Of a stretch of DNA of 35,672 nucleotides, positions 24,148-30,735 are shown in pieces. A program made the position numbers and the translations under genes. The DNA comes from a virus, in IMG/VR virus record IMGVR_UViG_3300025910_000023, positions 1 to 35,672 of that record. One strand, given 5' to 3'. Under the pieces are notes generated by a model. It did not search any database, was not told the DNA's origin, and saw only the letters and a program-made list of their open reading frames with translations. Positions within the stretch are counted from its first letter, which is position 1; every line of letters begins with the position of its first letter.

Positions 24148-25385
24148 CGCTCCGTTGCGTCCAAGCCGGGCGCGGCGAGCCGCGGCCCGCGGTCTTCCTG
24201 TTCCTCGACGGCCCCGGCGGCGATGCCGACCACGACGGGATCGGGGATCAGGACGAGAAACTGATCGCCGCCCTCGGGCCGGAGCCCTGCATCGTCGCGG
24301 ACGATTCGGCCAAAGGGGCGGAATCGATGTCCTCGCTCCTGGCCTATGCCCGCCGCGCCGGCGGGTTCAGCGACCCCGCGGGCTATGCGCTCGTTGGCTA
24401 CTCGATGGGGGTGCAACGCGTCCGCGCGCTTCTCGTCACCGGCGCCGATCCGATGGCAACGGTGTGCATCGATGGCACCCATGCGAGCAAGCCGCCGGTC
24501 CCGTGGCAGATCGACGTGTGGCGCGAGCTCGCGGCGGAGGCCCGGCGTGGTGAGCGGCTGTTCGTCGCGACCTGCACGCTACAGCGGTACGTCGAGCGCC
24601 TTTCCCCGGGGGCGTACACCTCGACCTCACGCGTGCTCGCGGCGGCGCTCGATGCATCGATCTTCGAGACCATGAAGGCGGCGCGGAAGCCCCTCATCGG
24701 CTACCCCGGTGTTCCCGTCGCGGCGATTCACGAAGGCGCCCTGCATGCGTACGCCTATGCCTCGACCAATTGCGATCACGGCGCCCACCTAGCCCAGGGC
24801 CGCGATGTCCTCCCTGCCATGCTCGCGGAGCATGTGCGCGCGGCGATCGTCACGCTCCGCCCGCCGGCGCCCCCGCCCGAGCCCGTGCATAACGAGCCCT
24901 GGGCGCCGCTCGCGGAGCGTTGCGTCCTCTGGTGTGAGAACGAGATGGCGCGGGGCATCCGCGAGGAACCGCCGGGCTCGAACACCTCCGAGCGGATCCG
25001 GGAGTACCTCGCGCCATGCGTCCGCCGCGCGACGGGGCTCCTCCTCGGGCTCCGCGCGGGCGCATGGTGCGCCGCCGCGCAGAGCTGCGCGCAGCGGGAG
25101 TGCCTCGCGCCCGGGGAGCAGACTCGCCACGGCTACCGCGCCGCGGTGTCGGAGATCGTCGAGGACGCGAAGCAGCAAGGCACGTTCCGAGATCGGGCCT
25201 ACCGCCCGAAGCGAGGAGACCTGATGATCCGAACGCGAGAGGGCGGGTTGCACGTCGCGCGGGTTCGCACGGAGCCGCTCCCGGATGGGTCATTCACGAC
25301 CATCGCCGGGAATGAGAGCGATCGTTGGTCGGTGTCGGCAATGAAGCTCACCGATCCGCGGATCGTCGGTTGGGTGGTCTATTGA
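24144..25385 (+). CDS. Alpha/beta-hydrolase-cysteine peptidase fusion (endolysin candidate)
   Basis: The 413-residue protein starts at ATG in an ATGA overlap. Residues 10-235 look like an alpha/beta-hydrolase: nucleophile elbow GYSMG (Ser87), a possible acid in CIDGTHAS (D110), and a candidate His in NCDHGAHLAQGRD (H212 or H215). After a proline-rich linker (PPAPPPEP), residues 252-413 resemble the CHAP/TIGR02594-type peptidase: GIREEPPGSNTSERIREYLA, then AWCAAAQS with Cys309, GDLMIRTREGGLHVARV with His370 and TIAGNES with Asn390. The C-terminal part likely cuts peptidoglycan. The N-terminal part could hydrolyse an ester or lipid in the envelope. No signal peptide is seen, so export would need the holin. 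Confidence 0.75.
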   Translation: MTLRCVQAGRGEPRPAVFLFLDGPGGDADHDGIGDQDEKLIAALGPEPCIVADDSAKGAESMSSLLAYARRAGGFSDPAGYALVGYSMGVQRVRALLVTGADPMATVCIDGTHASKPPVPWQIDVWRELAAEARRGERLFVATCTLQRYVERLSPGAYTSTSRVLAAALDASIFETMKAARKPLIGYPGVPVAAIHEGALHAYAYASTNCDHGAHLAQGRDVLPAMLAEHVRAAIVTLRPPAPPPEPVHNEPWAPLAERCVLWCENEMARGIREEPPGSNTSERIREYLAPCVRRATGLLLGLRAGAWCAAAQSCAQRECLAPGEQTRHGYRAAVSEIVEDAKQQGTFRDRAYRPKRGDLMIRTREGGLHVARVRTEPLPDGSFTTIAGNESDRWSVSAMKLTDPRIVGWVVY

Positions 25386-26119
25386 GGACGCGACGCTTCG
25401 CGGTCGCGGTCGCGAGCGATCTCCACGTCGGGTCAATCTACTGTCGAACCAAGGCGATCCGGGACTTCATAGACACCGCATACGAGCGCGGGATCCGGAA
25501 CGTGCTCATGCCCGGTGACAACCTCGACGGCGAGTACGAGAACCACGGCCGGTACGAGCAAACCCACGTTGGCGTCACGAAGCAGACCCGGGCGTTCCGG
25601 TCGGTCCTGCCGCAACGCAAGGGACTGCGATACGACGCGATCCTAGGCAACCACGAGCACACGTTCCACGAATCGTCAGGGCTAGACGTTGCCGACTACA
25701 TTAATACGCAATTCCGCGCGGCGGGCCGGAAGGACCTCACGGTACACGGGGCGCGTGAGGCGTTCCTCCGCGTCCACGGGATCGATATCTGCCTCTGGCA
25801 TCCGCGCGGGTCGTTCTCACAGCTCGCGATGCGGAAGCAACTCCGCGGGCTCGCGCCCGGGCTCGCCCCGCGGTTCATGTTCACGGGACACTGGCACGTG
25901 TTCGACCGCGTGCGTGAAGGCCGGTGCGAGGCGTTTGCGTGCCGCTCGTTCCAGGGTGGTGGCGGCGATTTCGGGAATAGCCTCCCCGGCGCAACGACCG
26001 TGGGCGGGCTGATCGTTTCGTGGGCCGTCGACGGACACGGTGAACCCCACTCAATCCACGTCGAGTGTCACGACTACCCCGAGCCCGTTGCGGATCCGGT
26101 CGTGGAGATCACCGCTTGA
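25382..26119 (+). CDS. Calcineurin-like metallophosphoesterase
   Basis: The 245-residue protein starts at TTG (TTGA overlap). The metal-binding motifs are complete: SDLHVG (D13, H15), GDNLDG (D46), GNHEHTF (N90, H91), a WHPRGS block and GHWHVF near the C-terminal third. This is the binuclear metallophosphoesterase fold acting on phosphomono- or diesters, nucleotides or nucleic acids. The substrate cannot be inferred. Phages carry such enzymes in nucleotide metabolism, RNA repair or counter-defence. Here it lies inside the lysis cassette, between the endolysin candidate and an acetyltransferase-like gene. Confidence 0.8.
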   Translation: MRTRRFAVAVASDLHVGSIYCRTKAIRDFIDTAYERGIRNVLMPGDNLDGEYENHGRYEQTHVGVTKQTRAFRSVLPQRKGLRYDAILGNHEHTFHESSGLDVADYINTQFRAAGRKDLTVHGAREAFLRVHGIDICLWHPRGSFSQLAMRKQLRGLAPGLAPRFMFTGHWHVFDRVREGRCEAFACRSFQGGGGDFGNSLPGATTVGGLIVSWAVDGHGEPHSIHVECHDYPEPVADPVVEITA

Positions 26120-26607
26120 CGCTGCACGCCTGCCCCATGACCCGAGACCAGGCAAACGCCTACATCGTGGCGCATCATCGCCACCACGGACGTGTGACCG
26201 GTCACCGGTTCATCATCGGCGCGGAGCTCGGCGGGGCCCTCGTGGGCGTAGTGGTCGGGGGCCGGCCCCGTGCGCGGCTCGTGGAACAGTACCGCCACGT
26301 GGAGGTGTCCCGACTCTGCTCAGCCGGGGCGGACAACGTGTGCTCGTTCCTCTACTCGCGTGCGGCTCGGGTCGCGCGAGAGATGGGATTCGCGTCGGTG
26401 TTCACCGCCATCCTGGCGAGCGAGACCGGCGGCAGCTTGCGCGCGGCGGGCTGGATGTATGCGTACACGACCCGCGGCGGATCGCAGGACCGTCCTAGCC
26501 GTCGCCGGGTAGACAAGTCCCCGATTGAACCGAAACAGATCTGGTGTCCGGTCTGGTGTCTCGATGTCGTGCGCGGTCACAACGCAACGCAGGCGGCGCT
26601 CTCTTGA
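26116..26607 (+). CDS. XF1762-like protein, possible GNAT fold
   Basis: The 163-residue frame begins at TTG (TTGA overlap). An ATG seven codons on (26137) gives a 156-residue protein with the XF1762-like pattern: ANAYIVAHHRHHGRVTGHRF, a beta strand VGVVVGGRPRARLV, then VSRLCSAGADNVCSFLYSRA and ETGGSLRAAGW. These phage and prophage proteins resemble N-acetyltransferases (GNAT) in topology, and Mu Mom, which modifies DNA, belongs to that broader fold. No substrate is shown here. Neighbours suggest a role in phage-host interaction rather than assembly. Family recall is moderate. Confidence 0.55.
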   Translation: MTLHACPMTRDQANAYIVAHHRHHGRVTGHRFIIGAELGGALVGVVVGGRPRARLVEQYRHVEVSRLCSAGADNVCSFLYSRAARVAREMGFASVFTAILASETGGSLRAAGWMYAYTTRGGSQDRPSRRRVDKSPIEPKQIWCPVWCLDVVRGHNATQAALS

Positions 26608-27128
26608 CCTCCGTCCTCGACCGCCTGATCGACCTACTCCTCGCCGCGTGGCGTTGGCTCGTCCCTTGGGCGGTGCTGGCGGACGATCAGGTCGGGTTGA
26701 TTCGCCGCCTAGGCGTCACGCATCGGATCATGCGCCGGGGCTGGAACTGGAAGCTCCCCATCGTCGAGGAAGCCCTCGAGGTCTGCTCGGCGCTCGACAG
26801 CACGGCCCTACGGGAACAGTCCCTGACGACGATCGACGGCGCCCAGGTAACCCTACGATGCGTCCTGACGTACCGGGTAGTGGACCCGAAGCTTTGGATC
26901 ATCGAAGTCGAGACGCCGCAAACGGTGCTGAACGACGCCGGATGCCTGGCCGTCTCGGAGCTCGTGTCCGAGCTGAACGCGGACGAGGTTCTCCAGGGCC
27001 CCGAGTTCCTGATCAAGCTCGCGCGCCGCGTCCGCGCTCGCGGCCGGCGGTTCGGTATCGAGGTCCTGTCCGTCGGGTTGGCCGATCGCACGACGGCCCC
27101 GACGATCCGGCTCCTCGGGAAGGACTGA
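26604..27128 (+). CDS. SPFH/band-7 domain protein
   Basis: The 174-residue protein starts at TTG (TTGA overlap). A short hydrophobic N-terminus (LIDLLLAAWRWLVPWAVLAD) is followed by the SPFH core: VGLIRRLGVTHRIMRRGWNW, KLPIVEEA, then LREQSLTTIDGAQVTLRCVL with TYRVVDPK. This is the band-7 pattern of membrane scaffold proteins such as stomatins and HflK/C. It lacks the long C-terminal coiled coil of those proteins. It may sit at the inner membrane and organise or guard it, possibly regulating lysis or protecting against host proteases (inference). A second lipoprotein-like frame begins at its stop. Confidence 0.7.
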   Translation: MTSVLDRLIDLLLAAWRWLVPWAVLADDQVGLIRRLGVTHRIMRRGWNWKLPIVEEALEVCSALDSTALREQSLTTIDGAQVTLRCVLTYRVVDPKLWIIEVETPQTVLNDAGCLAVSELVSELNADEVLQGPEFLIKLARRVRARGRRFGIEVLSVGLADRTTAPTIRLLGKD

Positions 27129-27283
27129 TCGGAGTCCTACCCCTGCTATTGCTCACGGCCTGCGGCGACGCCGCCGCGGCGCATACGCCTGTACAGGGCT
27201 TCGAGCGGGAACGCGAGCTGTTTCGCGGGGTTGTGAGGAATCGACCGACCGGACCTTGCGCCCGGGGATACCAATGTGTATAG
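27125..27283 (+). CDS. Short lipoprotein-like frame, CTG or degraded start
   Basis: A 52-codon frame overlaps the SPFH stop as CTGA. It reads LIGVLPLLLLTACGDAAAAH, a lipobox (LTAC), then TPVQGFERERELFRGVVRNR and a Cys-rich end (CARGYQC). There is no ATG, GTG or TTG suited to the signal peptide. The first possible start is CTG 27125, so initiation is uncertain. The sequence around 27143-27203 is about 80% identical (49 of 61 by hand) to 27864-27924, the start of the lipoprotein at 27849. So it is either a duplicate with a non-standard start or a decayed copy. Confidence 0.4.
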   Translation: MIGVLPLLLLTACGDAAAAHTPVQGFERERELFRGVVRNRPTGPCARGYQCV

Positions 27284-27324
27284 ATATCCCGTGACGGCAG
27301 GGAGCCGTTGAGGAGGATGCGGGG

Positions 27325-27588
27325 ATGGCGAAGATGGTGAGCCGCGACAGCGCGCGGGCGGAACTGGTGAGACAGTGCGAGATGATAACGGTGCGTGGCG
27401 CCCAACGATCATTCTCGGACGCCTACTACGACTGGAGGCGCACCGACGCTCAATCGGAGCTCCACCACCTGCGCTCGGAGCTCTGCGCCATCGCGCTGAC
27501 GGGCGGTTACTGTGGCGACGGGGCGACGGCGCACGAACGCATCCTTGCCGCTCGCGCGGCCGTCGCTGCCCTGGACGAGTGTTGGTGA
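27325..27588 (+). CDS. Hypothetical protein
   Basis: The 87-residue protein starts at ATG with AGGAGG eight bases upstream, a strong ribosome-binding site. It is charged and helical (ARAELVRQCEMITVRGAQRS, LHHLRSELCAIALTGGYCGD). No family is recognised. It is coupled by one base to the ribbon-helix-helix-like gene at 27588, so the pair may be a small regulatory unit. A role within the cassette is not visible. Confidence 0.6.
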   Translation: MAKMVSRDSARAELVRQCEMITVRGAQRSFSDAYYDWRRTDAQSELHHLRSELCAIALTGGYCGDGATAHERILAARAAVAALDECW

Positions 27589-27806
27589 TGCCCCGCACCA
27601 AGCTCCCCGCGCTCGCCCGTCGCGTCCGCGTCGACGTCACGCTGTCGCAGGCGACAATCGCCGTGCTGGACGCGCTGGTCGCCGCCGGGCATGCCCCGAC
27701 GCGCTCGGCGGCCGTCGAGGCGGCGGTGATGGCCTTTTTCGCCTCGGTGCCGCGACCGGGGGACGTCGCGCCGTCGAAGCGCGCCAAGACAAAAGTCACC
27801 CGATGA
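27588..27806 (+). CDS. Ribbon-helix-helix-like small regulator
   Basis: The 72-residue protein starts at ATG overlapping the previous stop by one base. It has a basic beta-strand-like start RRVRVDVTLSQATIAVLDAL followed by two helices (VAAGHAPTRSAAVEAAVMAF) and a basic tail. This strand-helix-helix pattern fits CopG/Arc-type DNA-binding proteins, which regulate plasmid, toxin-antitoxin or phage operons. It may autoregulate this small operon (inference). It could also be unrelated; the signature is short. Confidence 0.5.
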   Translation: MPRTKLPALARRVRVDVTLSQATIAVLDALVAAGHAPTRSAAVEAAVMAFFASVPRPGDVAPSKRAKTKVTR

Positions 27807-27848
27807 CGAGAACGCGAAGAGTGGCCGGTGTCGTGGTATAACGATCGC

Positions 27849-28337
27849 ATGAAGTATCTCGTCCTGCTCCTGCTCGTCGGATGTGGCGACGTCGCCGCGG
27901 CGCATGCGCCTGCACAGGGCTACGCGAGCTCCACGAGCGCCGCGGGCGGCGAGCCGGGCGCCGGGGGGCAGGGCGGGGAGCCGGGCACGGGCGGGGCTGC
28001 GGGGGCGTCCTCCTCGAGTGCCGGGGGGCAGGGCGGGGAGCCGGGCACGGGCGGTTCGGCCGGCTCCCCGCCGACCGGGCCCGTCGTGCTCGTGCGCTGC
28101 AACACGGACTTGGTGATCCCGGATCAGGATCCGACCCCGCAGCTCTACACCTGTTGCGACGTCGGAACGAACCCCGATTGCCCCTCGCCCTACTTCTACG
28201 CGATCACGTGGGCGGGCCCGAACACGGGAACGTGCCTCGGGGGGATCGGGCAGTCGAATGCGATCGCTTGCCCGCCCGGGACCGGATGTTGGGTCGACAA
28301 GGGCTCCGGTGGTTCGTACCTCGGGACGTGCGAGTAG
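27849..28337 (+). CDS. Gly-rich repeat lipoprotein
   Basis: The 162-residue protein starts at ATG 27849; the upstream in-frame GTG at 27828 would give a poorer signal. MKYLVLLLLVGC is a lipoprotein signal with cysteine 12. Then comes a Gly-rich region with GGQGGEPGTGG twice, and a C-terminal part rich in cysteines (LYTCCDVG, TGTCLGG, PGTGCWVD) that may be a disulfide-bonded extracellular domain. Such Gly-rich linkers after a lipobox are common in secreted proteins of Polyangiales, which supports the host inference. It may be displayed on the host surface (for example superinfection exclusion), but that is only a guess. Confidence 0.75.
   Translation: MKYLVLLLLVGCGDVAAAHAPAQGYASSTSAAGGEPGAGGQGGEPGTGGAAGASSSSAGGQGGEPGTGGSAGSPPTGPVVLVRCNTDLVIPDQDPTPQLYTCCDVGTNPDCPSPYFYAITWAGPNTGTCLGGIGQSNAIACPPGTGCWVDKGSGGSYLGTCE
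27960..28054 (+). repeat. Direct 35-bp repeat in lipoprotein linker
   Basis: A 35-base unit is identical at 27960-27994 and 28020-28054, with a 60-base period. It encodes GGQGGEPGTGG. The identity is exact, so it is a recent duplication or under recombination. Confidence 0.9.
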
Positions 28338-28338
28338 C

Positions 28339-28725
28339 CTACTCCGCGATACAGCGGACCGGCGCAGCCAAGGCATCGGTCGCCAGGTTCAGCGCCCGTT
28401 GAGCTCGGAGCAGATCGGCGGCTTGCTGTCGTCGCACCTCCGCCTCGGCGGATGCCAGGCTTCCGTAGACCGGCGGCAGATACGGCGGAGAGTGCACGAC
28501 GGCCACGTACCACCCGTCTCGGCCGTTGTGACAGACCGCCCAACACTTCTTTCCCGTCTTCATGCTCTGACGACGCACGAGGCGCTCCGATCTGACATGC
28601 CCGTTTCCCAGCCATTGCCCACGCGACCGGTGTGCGGTGGTGCGTCGTGGTACGGCGCCGGCGACGAGTAGCTCCGGATTCTCGACTGTTACGCGCGTTG
28701 GCGCTGTTTTTGCTGTGTCGATCAT
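28339..28725 (-). CDS. Hypothetical leftward protein
   Basis: A 128-residue frame reads convergently into the lipoprotein, with one base between the stops. The well-formed part begins MKTGKKCWAVCHNGRDGWYV (ATG at 28563, giving 74 residues) followed by VVHSPPYLPPVYGSLASAEA. The upstream 54 residues are basic and less convincing. The C-terminal half is helical and Ala-rich. No family is recognised. It is downstream of integrase and could be an accessory (lysogenic conversion) gene. Confidence 0.45.
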   Translation of the reverse strand: MIDTAKTAPTRVTVENPELLVAGAVPRRTTAHRSRGQWLGNGHVRSERLVRRQSMKTGKKCWAVCHNGRDGWYVAVVHSPPYLPPVYGSLASAEAEVRRQQAADLLRAQRALNLATDALAAPVRCIAE

Positions 28726-28892
28726 CCGGGGCCACTCGCCCCGACGGGCGCGCGCCAGACTGGCGCCAGAGTCCTAGCCTGATCTGGCCTCACGTGACCT
28801 GCGTTTGACGCCGTAAAGCCCAGCGAATTCAAGCGATCCGAGCCATCTCACCACTCAGCTGAGCTAGTGGCGCAGTTAATAATATCGTACAC
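28726..28892. other. Intergenic segment with candidate attP and tRNA-like sequence
   Basis: No gene is seen between 28726 and the integrase stop at 28893. It contains a palindrome CTCAGCTGAG (28854-28863) and, on the minus strand, GCGCCAC followed by TAGCTCAGCTGAGTGG, which resembles the 5' end and D-arm of a tRNA. It also holds a locally AT-rich run TTAATAATATCG. Its position next to integrase makes it the most likely attP. No complete tRNA can be folded. Confidence 0.3.
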
Positions 28893-29972
28893 TTACGGCT
28901 CCGCGCCAGGGTGTCCGCCAGACTTTGGCGGCGGGGCGAAGTTGACCGCGTTCCTAGCCCGGTCGAGATGGTCTGGCAACAGGTGGCTGTAAAGCTCTGT
29001 CACCCGGGTGTGACTGTGCCCCATGACCTTGGCCAGGAGGAACATGTCTGGGCACCTGGCGAGGAAGGCAGACGCATACGTGTGCCGCGTCGAGTGGGGG
29101 CCGCCCTTGAGCTTGGCCTCGTCCCGGACGTGGTTGAATCGGTCCTTGGGGAATTCTGCGAAGCGGCCCCCTCCCCTTGTCTGGAACACGTAGGTGCCGT
29201 CCTCTGGCGGCAGGAACTCCAGCGCGGCTGACGGGAGAGGGACCTCCCTCGGCTTCCCGTTCTTGGGGCGCCAGACATCGTTCGACGGGATGCGCAGCAT
29301 GCTGGCCTGCCGGTCTACCCACGACCACTCCGCGGCGATGGCCTCGCCCTTGCGGCAGCCCGTGTTGACGAGGAAGACCAGGATGCGCAGGAGCTCGGGG
29401 TCCTCGCTGGCACAGACGGCGAATAGCCGGCCGATCTGTGTGGGCGTCCAAACGTGCACCCGACTCGCGCCACGGACGGGCAAGCGCTTCCACTTCGTGG
29501 GTGCCGTCGGGTAGCCCTGCTCCGCTGCGTAGTTCATGACGGTCCGGAGCACGCGCAGTTCGTTGTTGATGCAGCCAGGCTTGACGGGCTTGTCCCGCCA
29601 CGTCGCGGCAAGCCGCTTGGACTTGTAGTCCTCGATGGCCGCGGGCGAGAGTGCCGTGAGCTTGAGGCCCCCGAGGATGGCGCACAGGGTCGCGACCTGG
29701 TACCGGCGAACCTTGCGCCAGGTGTTCTCTCGGAGGTGTGTCTTCGCATGCGGCGTGTAGACCTCAACGCAGAAGTCTCGCAAGGTCGGTGCGACTCTCG
29801 TGCTCGGCCTGGCTGCTTCCAGCCGGATCCGCTCGCGTGCTTCGAACGCGCGGGCCTCGGCCTTCGTCCCCTGAACGATCTTCTCGTGTTGCTTTCCGTT
29901 CGCAAACACCGTCACCCGGTGCGTGCCCGGGGTCCTGCCCGGATAGATCGGCATCGGCCTCGAACATACCAC
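28893..29972 (-). CDS. int: Tyrosine recombinase integrase
   Basis: The 359-residue protein has an N-terminal arm-binding region, a core-binding SAM-like domain (about 62-160) and a catalytic domain. Catalytic residues are visible: Arg207 in NTGCRKGEA, His293/Arg296 in HSTRHTYAS, His319 in MGHSHTRVTELYSH and the nucleophile Tyr328; Lys240 may be the beta-hairpin lysine. Start choices are GTG 29972 or ATG 29954 (MPIYPGR), the latter with GAGG a few bases upstream. It integrates and excises phage DNA. Its first part overlaps the excisionase frame. It is the last gene of the leftward unit from 31082. Confidence 0.93.
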   Translation of the reverse strand: MVCSRPMPIYPGRTPGTHRVTVFANGKQHEKIVQGTKAEARAFEARERIRLEAARPSTRVAPTLRDFCVEVYTPHAKTHLRENTWRKVRRYQVATLCAILGGLKLTALSPAAIEDYKSKRLAATWRDKPVKPGCINNELRVLRTVMNYAAEQGYPTAPTKWKRLPVRGASRVHVWTPTQIGRLFAVCASEDPELLRILVFLVNTGCRKGEAIAAEWSWVDRQASMLRIPSNDVWRPKNGKPREVPLPSAALEFLPPEDGTYVFQTRGGGRFAEFPKDRFNHVRDEAKLKGGPHSTRHTYASAFLARCPDMFLLAKVMGHSHTRVTELYSHLLPDHLDRARNAVNFAPPPKSGGHPGAEP

Positions 29973-30114
29973 GCAAGGCGTCGGACGAGATCCGCCACCG
30001 GCGCCCGACCTTGACCGCCCGGATCCTCCCCTGCCTACAGAGCTGGACCACGGTCGAGACGGGCACCTGCAGACGCTCGGCGGCTTGCTCCGGGGTGAGG
30101 ATCATGGTTTGCAC
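29764..30114 (-). CDS. Excisionase-type helix-turn-helix protein
   Basis: The first ~50 residues are a clear excisionase/MerR-like HTH_17 domain: MILTPEQAAERLQVPVSTVV, then QLCRQGRIRAVKVGRRWRI and SSDALRGMF. This is the pattern of Xis and related small DNA-binding proteins that bias integrase to excision. The remaining ~60 residues overlap the integrase start in another frame and look like a readthrough tail, so the real functional length may be shorter or the two products may be coupled by frameshifting. ATG 30114 is three codons upstream of the domain, and ATG at 30105 is an alternative. Confidence 0.75.
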   Translation of the reverse strand: MQTMILTPEQAAERLQVPVSTVVQLCRQGRIRAVKVGRRWRISSDALRGMFEADADLSGQDPGHAPGDGVCERKATREDRSGDEGRGPRVRSTRADPAGSSQAEHESRTDLARLLR

Positions 30115-30199
30115 CTCGATACCGAAGCCGCCGCCGCGCGTCTGAGCTTGACCCCGGTCGCCCTACGGGCCCGCTGTAGACGCGCCGCGCGGTGGTAGT

Positions 30200-30502
30200 T
30201 CACCGGTCGCCCAAGAGTGCCGCCATCGCTTGCGCGTCGAGAGCATCTAGGGCCGCAAGCTTCCGCTCCCGTACGTCGGCCGTCGGCGGGCACCTCGTCC
30301 ACGACCAAAACTCCGTGGCCAGTTGGCGGAGCTTTCGGATCAGCACCGGCGCGAGCGCGCCCGGGCGACCCGCGAGACGGTCGATCAGGCGCTCGACACG
30401 GGCCGCATGCGTCCCCGCGTGCGACGCCAGGGGCGCCGGCGCGTCGGGTCGGGTCTCCGCCTGGGAATCCGGGAGGAGATCATCCGCCACCATGGGCGTC
30501 AC
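30200..30502 (-). CDS. Hypothetical early leftward protein C
   Basis: The 100-residue protein starts at GTG 30502 (GTGA overlap with the upstream gene's stop); ATG 30493 is an alternative. It has an unstructured start, then a helical, basic-acidic region (ARVERLIDRLAGRPGALAPV, LIRKLRQLATEFWSWTRCPP) and a final helix KLAALDALDAQAMAALLGD. No family is recognised. It precedes the excisionase by an 85-base gap in which I see no gene. Confidence 0.55.
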   Translation of the reverse strand: MTPMVADDLLPDSQAETRPDAPAPLASHAGTHAARVERLIDRLAGRPGALAPVLIRKLRQLATEFWSWTRCPPTADVRERKLAALDALDAQAMAALLGDR

Positions 30503-30735
30503 GGCGTTCCCCGCAGATGCCGGACCCCCGCCTGCCACAGCGCCCGTGCAAGTGGGTGCGGATCGGTCACCGGTAGGGCGAAGTGGTCGCGTCGGCGCAC
30601 GACCGACTCGACGATCGCGGCGTACGTGACGTCTTCGGGGTAGGCCTGGGCCAGGTTCCGCGCGAGCTCGTCGGCGCGATCGTCGGGAAGGAAGGAAGCT
30701 GCCGCGGTGCGGAGGACGTTGAGGAGGTTGATCAT
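30499..30735 (-). CDS. Hypothetical early leftward protein B
   Basis: The 78-residue protein starts at ATG overlapping the upstream stop (ATGA). It is helical with two amphipathic segments (INLLNVLRTAAASFLPDDRA, ELARNLAQAYPEDVTYAAIV) and a C-terminal basic region. No motif is recognised. As part of the early leftward operon it may affect host functions or recombination; this is unknown. Confidence 0.6.
   Translation of the reverse strand: MINLLNVLRTAAASFLPDDRADELARNLAQAYPEDVTYAAIVESVVRRRDHFALPVTDPHPLARALWQAGVRHLRGTP

Noticed and set aside
27837-27842. TATAAC as a -10 promoter for the lipoprotein at 27849
   Set aside because: No -35 at 16-18 bases, and its expected start would coincide with the ATG; not supportable.
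28693-28711. GCGC-GTTG-GCGC followed by TTTTT as an intrinsic terminator
   Set aside because: The stem is only four base pairs, and it lies inside the extended minus-strand frame; too weak to list.
28196-28735. Minus-strand 179-residue frame overlapping 28339-28725
   Set aside because: Arg/Pro-rich shadow partly overlapping the lipoprotein C-terminus; the 28339 frame is the better candidate.
30102-30308. Minus-strand 68-residue frame between Xis and the next gene
   Set aside because: Arg-rich composition, overlaps two better-supported genes, no Shine-Dalgarno.
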